Part shown: positions 6,504 to 11,364 of the stretch, one piece after another | Layout: the number at the start of each line of letters is the position of its first letter | Position numbering within the stretch: position 1 is the stretch's first letter | Assembly (NCBI GenBank): GCA_022759285.1 | Contig: JAEMPM010000004.1 | Coordinates: 1-11,364 of the forward strand | From: Thermocrinis sp. | GTDB taxonomy: Bacteria > Aquificota > Aquificia > Aquificales > Aquificaceae | Reading direction: 5' to 3' | DNA length: 11,364 nt | Program-made: the position numbers and the translations under genes | Notes under the pieces: generated by a model | Told to the model about the DNA's origin: nothing | Database searches by the model: none | What the model saw: only the letters and a program-made list of their open reading frames with translations

Positions 6504-9500
6504 TTACAGTTCAGCCATTACCTCTTCCAGTAGCTTAACAAGCTTGCGTAGCCTTTCCTGCTCTTGCGTTAGCTCTTCCACACTTTGCTTTGTCTTTTCC
6601 ACCTCCTCTGGTGGAGCCTTTTCCAAAAATTTGGGGCTCTTTAGCCTTGCGGACAGATTATCAAGGGTCTTTTCCACCTCTTGGAGCTTTCTCTTGTAGG
6701 ATTGGATCAACTCCTCCACCTTTGCGCCAAATTCCACAGGGATGTAAAACTCAAAATCCTTTGAAAAGCCCGCTATGGTGGCTGGTGGTCTTTCTTGAAC
6801 TTCCACCAGTTCTTCCACCTTTGCCAAAGAGAGGATGTACTCTTTAAACTCCTCCACAAGTCCTTTGGAGTCCTCAGCCCTATAGTAGAGCTTGATCTTC
6901 TTGGCGGGTTCTATTCTGAGGTCGCTACGCAGTGCCCTTATGGAGGTGATAATTTCCTTGAGCCTTTCAATCTTTTCCTTTGCCTGCGGATAGACCTCTT
7001 GGGGATTGTATTGAGGGAACTCCTCCAAGGAGATACTTTCCTTTACTGCGGTGGGAAGATGTAGGTAGAGCTCCTCCGTAATGTAAGGCATGAAGGGATG
7101 TAGCAGTTTTAGAATGCGGTCAAAGGTCATTAGCAAAAAGGACTGGGCGGTGATCCTTTCCCTTTCGATCCTTTCCTTTTCCTCTGGTGATGCGTTCTCT
7201 TCCACCTTGGCGTAGAGTCTTAGCTTGCACATTTCTATATACCAGTCGCAGAACTCAGACCAAACAAAGTCATAGAGGGCTTGGGAAGCGTTGGAGAACT
7301 TATACTCAGAGAGAGCATCATTTACCCGTTGGGCGGTCTCGTTAAGAAGGGTCAAGATCCAAAGGTCCTCCGCTCTCGGTGGTGCAGAGTAGGGTAGCTT
7401 TGTTAGAAGGTCCTCATCCAAGTTCATCAGTATAAATCTGCCTGCGTTCCAAAGCTTGTTGGCAAAGTGCTTGTATCCCTCAAACCTCTTTTCTGAGAGC
7501 TTTATGTCTCTGCCCTGCTGGGTCAGAATAGCCAAGGTAAACCTCAGTGCGTCAGCACCGTACTTTTCTACTATGTCAAGAGGGTCTATCACATTTCCCT
7601 TGGTCTTGGACATCTTCTGTCCCTTTTCATCCCTAACCAAAGCATGTATGTAAACATCCCTAAAGGGAATATCCTTCATAAAGAACATGCCCATCATGAT
7701 CATCCGAGCTACCCAGAAGAAGATGATGTCAAAGCCTGTTACCAAAAGGTCTGTGGGATAGAGTTTTAAGTCCTCGGTGTTTTCCGGAAAGCCAAAGACA
7801 CCAAAGGGCCAAAGGGCAGACGAAAACCAAGTGTCCAAAACATCTCTTTCCCACTCAAGCTTATCAGAACCGCAGTTTTTACAGTAAAGCATAAACCTGA
7901 ACTTCTTGGTTTGAGGGTTGTACTTGTACCTGACGCTACGGTCAGCAAGCGGCGCGGTAGGGTTCAGGTCTTGGGTGAAAAAGAGCCTCAAAGAGTGGGC
8001 GGATACATCGGTGGAGTGGTATTTATGAAAGACAAACTTCTTGTAAAATTCCAAGACTGTCATCTCCGGATGGACAAAGGACGGAGACTTTAGAACTTCC
8101 TCTACCTCCTCCGGTGTGAATTCTTCTTTGATCTTGCCGTCGGCGATCAGGTTGAAAATCAGCTTGTCGTAGACCCTGTCAAAGTCATCGTCGGTGAAAA
8201 CGTTTATATGCCCACAGTCTTTGCAGTACCAGACGGGTATTCTATGACCCCACCATATCTGCCTTGAGATACACCAGTCCCTGAGGTTTTCCATCCACTG
8301 AAGGTATATCTTCTTCCAGTTTTCGGGTACAAAGGCTACCCTTTTTTCCTCTTCCCAAACTTCCTTTTCCTTCTCCCACTTTACCCTCAAAGACTTCTGA
8401 ACAGGCTCCAACTGAACCTCTCCCTTTTCTAAGAGCCTTTGCCCATTGTCATCCAAGAGCTTCAATCCCTCTTTGTCTGCTATCAGCATGAACTCGCCAG
8501 AGAGGTTCTCCTCCGAGTATTCTCTTATAAGGGTTATCGTTCCTTTTACCTTTAGGAGCATGTGGGCGTTTTTGTGCTCCTTTGCCTTTTCCTTTGCTAC
8601 CTTTAAGAGCTCCTCTCTTCCCTCTGGGATGTATATGAAGGACAGCTCACCCTCTTTTTTGCCCACCAAAAAGTCTATGCCGTCTTTTATAACAACCACC
8701 AGCTTAGTCTTTGAGCCCTCCGCAACTTTTATAACCGCCTCCAAGCCTTGGACATACAGAATTTGAAGGTTTAGCTCCTTTTCTTGCCTTTGGGTGTAGC
8801 CAAGCACCGCCTTTACGGCAGGCTCCTTTATCCTTGGGTCGGAGACCTTTAAGAACCACTGGGTGGATACCATGGGCTCAAGGACGGTTTTACACCGGTA
8901 GCATTTCCCCACCGCGTGCCTGTGGCTTTCCACCTTCTCGAGAAATCCCAACTCCTCCAGCTTTTGCACGATCTTTTGCCTTGCAGTGTATCTATCCAAA
9001 CCTGCGAACTCTCCACCATTTTCGTTAATCCGTGCAAACTGGTCCATTATTTGAATCATGGGAAGGTTGTGGCTCTTTCCTATCTCAAAGTCCAAAGGGT
9101 CATGAGCAGGCGTGATCTTTACCGCACCAGTTCCAAACTCAGGCTTTACTCTTTCGTCTGCTATTATAGGTATTCTTCTGCCTACCAAAGGCAATATAGC
9201 GTACTTTCCCACCAAGTGCTTGTATCTTTCATCCTCGGGATGGACTGCTACCGCGGTGTCCCCAAGCATAGTCTCGGGTCTTGTGGTGGCAACGGTTATA
9301 TAGCCGCTTCCATCCTCCAAGGGATACTTTATGTAGTAGAGCTTTCCTTCTTCCTCTTCGTGTTCCACCTCAAGGTCCGAGAGGGCGGTCAGGTCCTTTG
9401 GACACCAGTTGACTATGTACTCACCTCTGTATATAAGACCTTCTTCGTAGAGCCTTCTGAAGGTGTATCTAACAAGCCTTGAAAAGCCCTCATCCAAGGT

Positions 9501-9926
9501 GAACCTTTCCCTTTGCCAATCTACGCTGGCACCAAGCTTTATAAGTTGCTCCCTTATGCTGTTTCTTGAGATGGGCACCCACTCCCAAACCCTCTTTAAA
9601 AACTCCTCCCTTCCCATTTCAAGGCGATTTTTACCCTCCTCTTGGATCTTTTTATCCACCACATACTGGGTAGCTATGCCTGCATGGTCAAAGCCCGGCA
9701 CCCAAACCACATCCTTTCCTAACATCCTCTGCCAACGGCACACAATATCCTGAAGGGTTATGTTGAGGGCGTGTCCCATATGTAAAGAGCCCGTTACATT
9801 GGGCGGAGGAATCACCACCGAGAACTTATTCTTTGGCTTTTCTATGTGATAGAGCTTTTGGGAGTACCACCTTTGGGCGTGCTTTTTCTCAATCTCTTTA
9901 TGATTGTATTCTTTTATGTCCTTCAT
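6504..9926 (-). CDS. valS: Valyl-tRNA synthetase with two large insertions
   Basis: This class Ia synthetase charges tRNA-Val. HMGH is at 49-52 and the KMSKS-equivalent KMSKT at 771-775. The CP1 editing domain (about 160-345) contains TTRPET (214-219) and TPAHD (272-276). The DVLDTWFSS segment (695-703) and the C-terminal coiled-coil arm (about 1066-1140) confirm ValRS rather than IleRS or LeuRS. At 1140 residues it is about 190-240 longer than ordinary bacterial ValRS. The excess lies in two places: about 150 residues at 376-528, between the STQWFLK segment and FVPENW, and about 95-110 residues at 573-680, inside the zinc knuckle formed by C568/C571 and C682/C685. All catalytic motifs are intact and the frame is continuous, so the enzyme should be active. 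The start follows flgA by 17 bp; the spacer has a perfect TATAAT 9 nt before the ATG and no Shine-Dalgarno sequence. Confidence 0.96.
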   Translation of the reverse strand: MKDIKEYNHKEIEKKHAQRWYSQKLYHIEKPKNKFSVVIPPPNVTGSLHMGHALNITLQDIVCRWQRMLGKDVVWVPGFDHAGIATQYVVDKKIQEEGKNRLEMGREEFLKRVWEWVPISRNSIREQLIKLGASVDWQRERFTLDEGFSRLVRYTFRRLYEEGLIYRGEYIVNWCPKDLTALSDLEVEHEEEEGKLYYIKYPLEDGSGYITVATTRPETMLGDTAVAVHPEDERYKHLVGKYAILPLVGRRIPIIADERVKPEFGTGAVKITPAHDPLDFEIGKSHNLPMIQIMDQFARINENGGEFAGLDRYTARQKIVQKLEELGFLEKVESHRHAVGKCYRCKTVLEPMVSTQWFLKVSDPRIKEPAVKAVLGYTQRQEKELNLQILYVQGLEAVIKVAEGSKTKLVVVIKDGIDFLVGKKEGELSFIYIPEGREELLKVAKEKAKEHKNAHMLLKVKGTITLIREYSEENLSGEFMLIADKEGLKLLDDNGQRLLEKGEVQLEPVQKSLRVKWEKEKEVWEEEKRVAFVPENWKKIYLQWMENLRDWCISRQIWWGHRIPVWYCKDCGHINVFTDDDFDRVYDKLIFNLIADGKIKEEFTPEEVEEVLKSPSFVHPEMTVLEFYKKFVFHKYHSTDVSAHSLRLFFTQDLNPTAPLADRSVRYKYNPQTKKFRFMLYCKNCGSDKLEWERDVLDTWFSSALWPFGVFGFPENTEDLKLYPTDLLVTGFDIIFFWVARMIMMGMFFMKDIPFRDVYIHALVRDEKGQKMSKTKGNVIDPLDIVEKYGADALRFTLAILTQQGRDIKLSEKRFEGYKHFANKLWNAGRFILMNLDEDLLTKLPYSAPPRAEDLWILTLLNETAQRVNDALSEYKFSNASQALYDFVWSEFCDWYIEMCKLRLYAKVEENASPEEKERIERERITAQSFLLMTFDRILKLLHPFMPYITEELYLHLPTAVKESISLEEFPQYNPQEVYPQAKEKIERLKEIITSIRALRSDLRIEPAKKIKLYYRAEDSKGLVEEFKEYILSLAKVEELVEVQERPPATIAGFSKDFEFYIPVEFGAKVEELIQSYKRKLQEVEKTLDNLSARLKSPKFLEKAPPEEVEKTKQSVEELTQEQERLRKLVKLLEEVMAEL

Positions 9927-9943
9927 GAAGAGAAAATTATAAG

Positions 9944-10588
9944 CTAATCCAACACCTCCACCACACCCCTGTCTATGACCCTGCCTCTGAGCAGTTTTCC
10001 ACCGGAGGTCTTTATTCGGACTACCTTCCCCACATATCCCACGTCCAAGGCGGTTCCCTGTCCTTCAATTTGTATATTTCCACTATGAAAAATCACCTTT
10101 ACTATGTCTCCCCTATTTACCGCCGGCGAGGGTTTCATAACAGACCTTCTGAGTATTGAACCCTTTGGAATGTCTGTGCTTGCCCTGTAGTCCTTTAACT
10201 CCTTTGGGTCTATGAGAAGGTCCTTAGGAATACTCTTGAGCCATCTTTCTTCCACATCAAAGAGCTCTGCAGAGAGCAGTTCTCCCTTTTTTATGTCCTT
10301 CTTTGCCCTTAGGAGCTTTGCCCTCCAGAGGGCATCTATCACTGCAGTGTATCTGTTTCCTTCAAACTGAAGGTAGGCAAAAGCTCGCACCTTTCCATAT
10401 TCCATATCAAGCTCCACCTTTGGCACTCCCTCTCCCTTTCCATCCCAGTTCAGAAGAATAACCTTATTAACCCTAACATCCTCGCCAAATTTTTCCTTTA
10501 CCTGCCTTTCAACAAAAGCGCTCAGCTCCTCCTTGGTCCAACAGAAGGCAAAGGAGAAGGCAAACAAAAGGCTAAGTAGTCTCAACAT
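9944..10588 (-). CDS. flgA: Flagellar basal body P-ring formation chaperone FlgA
   Basis: This 214-residue exported protein matches FlgA, the periplasmic chaperone needed to assemble the FlgI P-ring around the flagellar rod. Residues 1-16 form a short hydrophobic signal peptide (Leu/Phe-rich), with likely cleavage near 16-17; the lone Cys16 is not in a convincing lipobox. An N-terminal domain (about 18-90) is followed by the SAF-like domain (about 91-150; KDIKKGELL and STDIPKGSIL are typical) and a C-terminal beta domain (about 151-214; SPAVNRGDIVKV and GYVGKVVRIK). Its presence implies a flagellated diderm. No other flagellar gene is nearby: it sits between an electron-transfer subunit and ValRS. 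The ATG overlaps the 3' end of the frdB-like gene by 17 bp, so translation is probably coupled. No flagellar sigma-28 promoter is apparent. Confidence 0.87.
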   Translation of the reverse strand: MLRLLSLLFAFSFAFCWTKEELSAFVERQVKEKFGEDVRVNKVILLNWDGKGEGVPKVELDMEYGKVRAFAYLQFEGNRYTAVIDALWRAKLLRAKKDIKKGELLSAELFDVEERWLKSIPKDLLIDPKELKDYRASTDIPKGSILRRSVMKPSPAVNRGDIVKVIFHSGNIQIEGQGTALDVGYVGKVVRIKTSGGKLLRGRVIDRGVVEVLD

Positions 10589-11249
10589 CTACCAGCATTA
10601 GCTTCCTTATCAAGGTGGCAGGTTCTACCTCCTTTGGACATACATTGTTGCACTTATTACAGGATAGACAATGATACAGCCTTCCCTCCAGGGCTTGATG
10701 TAGGCGTTTTTTGTTTTCGCTATCCCTTGGGTCTAAAAAGAACCTGTAAAACTTGGCAAAGAAGAGGGGACCTGCGTAGGCACTTTCTAAGACCTGAGGA
10801 CAGTAGGACTGACAGGCAAGGCACAAGATGCAGTCTGCGGAGTTTTCTATGCTTTTGCTCAGTTGAGGGTCTATTTGGACTTCTTTTTGACTTTCCTTTA
10901 CCCAGAGGGAGAACTCTTTGATCTTTTGAGGGATCACCTCATGATCCACCACCAGATCCCTGATAACTTTAAAGTTTTTGATGGGTTCAATGAGTACCTC
11001 CTCTCCGCTGAGCACATAGGGAAGCACCTGCTCTTTGCAAGCAAGCTTCGGAAAGCGGTTTATGTATATAGCGCATGTCCCACATATTCCCGCCCTGCAA
11101 AAGTGCCTAAAACTCAGTGTCTCATCTTGCTCTTCCTTAATCTTTTGCAGGGCAGAGAGGAACGTCATTCCTTCCTCGTAGGGCACCTCAAAGGACTGAT
11201 ACCAAACTTTGCCATCTTGCTCCCTTCTGATTTTTAACCTCAACCGCAT
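10572..11249 (-). CDS. frdB: Fumarate reductase/succinate dehydrogenase-type iron-sulfur subunit
   Basis: This 225-residue three-cluster iron-sulfur protein is of the SdhB/FrdB family, which passes electrons between the FAD subunit and a quinone or other partner. The N-terminal 2Fe-2S ferredoxin domain has C51-x4-C56-x2-C59 and C71. The C-terminal domain has C140-x2-C143-x2-C146-x3-C150-P and C194-x2-C197-x2-C200-x3-C204-P. In E. coli-type SdhB the last motif is C-x5-C-x3-CP and holds a 3Fe-4S centre; here C197 is an additional ligand candidate, so the third centre may be 4Fe-4S. No flavoprotein or membrane-anchor gene lies beside it, so the complex must be encoded elsewhere. In Aquificales such a protein would serve fumarate reduction in the reductive TCA cycle (inference). 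The ATG at 11249 gives the expected N-terminus. It lacks a Shine-Dalgarno sequence and lies 9 nt after a -10-like TATTTT. Sdh versus Frd direction cannot be decided from this gene alone. Confidence 0.85.
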   Translation of the reverse strand: MRLRLKIRREQDGKVWYQSFEVPYEEGMTFLSALQKIKEEQDETLSFRHFCRAGICGTCAIYINRFPKLACKEQVLPYVLSGEEVLIEPIKNFKVIRDLVVDHEVIPQKIKEFSLWVKESQKEVQIDPQLSKSIENSADCILCLACQSYCPQVLESAYAGPLFFAKFYRFFLDPRDSENKKRLHQALEGRLYHCLSCNKCNNVCPKEVEPATLIRKLMLVDVETT

Positions 11250-11258
11250 AATCTAAAT

Positions 11259-11287
11259 AAAATATGCCAGACAGCACAGGTTGTCAG
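11259..11287 (-). promoter_or_regulatory. Predicted sigma-70-type promoter of the frdB-flgA-valS-secA unit
   Basis: Reading the minus strand, CTGACA (11287-11282; 5 of 6 to TTGACA) is followed by a 17-bp spacer and TATTTT (11264-11259). The expected start is near 11252, two or three bases before the frdB ATG at 11249, so the mRNA would be almost leaderless. The -35 shares five base pairs with the -35 proposed for ssrA on the other strand. Confidence 0.55.
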
Positions 11288-11310
11288 ATTTTTGCGGAGT
11301 TATATATTTA
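11281..11310 (+). promoter_or_regulatory. Predicted sigma-70-type promoter of ssrA
   Basis: TTGTCA at 11281-11286 (5 of 6 to the -35 consensus) and TATATT at 11303-11308 (5 of 6 to the -10 consensus) are separated by 16 bp. A start near 11315 would give a leader of about 9 nt before the mature tmRNA end at 11324. The AT-rich run 11300-11317 offers other -10 registers (TATTTA at 11305, TATATC at 11313), so the exact box is uncertain. Confidence 0.55.
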
Positions 11311-11323
11311 TATATATCCATAA

Positions 11324-11364
11324 GGGGGCGAACGGTTTCGACGGGGTTCGCAGGCTTAGGGAAG
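11324..11364 (+). ncRNA. ssrA: Transfer-messenger RNA (tmRNA), 5' end only
   Basis: The last 41 bases match the 5' end of a tmRNA: a GGGGGCG acceptor-stem strand starting at 11324, then the highly conserved GGTTTCGACGGGG (about 11334-11346) of the tRNA-like domain, which forms the D-arm analogue. tmRNA with SmpB rescues stalled ribosomes and tags the nascent peptide for degradation. The tag reading frame, pseudoknots and 3' acceptor arm lie beyond the window, so the tag sequence and whether the gene is one-piece or permuted cannot be judged. The 5' end given is that of the mature RNA, expected from RNase P cleavage. Confidence 0.9.

Noticed and set aside
8343..8801. Possible intein in valS
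   Set aside because: The insert has no Cys/Ser at its N-side splice junction and no His-Asn followed by Cys/Ser/Thr at the C-side; intein blocks are absent.
8916..9482. 188-codon plus-strand frame opposite valS
   Set aside because: It lies wholly antisense to a conserved part of ValRS, has no recognisable domain and no start context; a shadow frame.
9936..9941. Perfect TATAAT between flgA and valS as an independent valS promoter
   Set aside because: No acceptable -35 lies 16-18 bp upstream and the spacer is AT-rich; kept only as part of the leaderless-start pattern, not as a separate promoter feature.
10863..11237. 124-codon plus-strand frame opposite the frdB-like gene
   Set aside because: Entirely antisense to the conserved ferredoxin domain; no promoter or ribosome site and no family resemblance.
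11300..11317. AT-rich near-palindromic run before ssrA as an operator or origin element
   Set aside because: It is simple alternating T/A sequence that is already explained by the -10 region; no repeated iteron or known binding motif is visible.

Overview
The window looks like chromosomal DNA of a thermophilic, flagellated, diderm bacterium, most likely of the Aquificaceae (Hydrogenobacter/Thermocrinis/Aquifex group). This is inferred, not proven. The reasons are the compact layout with many gene overlaps, operons of functionally unrelated genes, Lys/Glu-rich proteins, and the combination of a fumarate reductase-type iron-sulfur protein, FlgA, and a SecA with no zinc tail. No search was possible, so genus and family are tentative.

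Layout. (1) Bases 3-1744, plus strand: the 3' part of a PilZ-domain (c-di-GMP receptor) gene whose start lies upstream of the window, joined by an ATGA overlap to a LolC/LolE-type ABC permease gene. (2) Bases 1730-3040, minus strand: miaB (tRNA methylthiotransferase), converging on the permease gene with a 15-bp overlap. (3) Bases 3041-3071: a 31-bp divergent promoter region. (4) Bases 3072-3722, plus strand: tsaC (Sua5/YrdC), converging on secA with a 27-bp overlap. (5) Bases 11249 down to 3696, minus strand: a tight four-gene unit, frdB-like, flgA, valS, secA, with a 17-bp overlap and then gaps of 17 and 15 bp. (6) Bases 11250-11323: a divergent promoter region with two promoters that appear to share one -35 element. 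(7) Bases 11324-11364, plus strand: the 5' end of the tmRNA gene ssrA, cut by the window edge. No stretch longer than 74 bp lacks a gene. I see no IS element, CRISPR array, tRNA gene, phage gene or attachment site.

Functionally this is mostly housekeeping: tRNA modification (MiaB, TsaC), tRNA charging (ValRS), ribosome rescue (tmRNA), protein export (SecA), lipoprotein or envelope transport (LolC/E-like), flagellar P-ring assembly (FlgA), fumarate/succinate electron transfer (FrdB-like) and second-messenger sensing (PilZ). I do not see a new defence system or mobile system. The points most worth a second look are: two large insertions in ValRS, one of them splitting a zinc knuckle; an extra cysteine in the third cluster site of the FrdB-like protein; promoter-like -10 boxes 6-9 nt before most ATG codons with no Shine-Dalgarno sequence, which suggests leaderless transcripts; and the shared -35 between frdB and ssrA.
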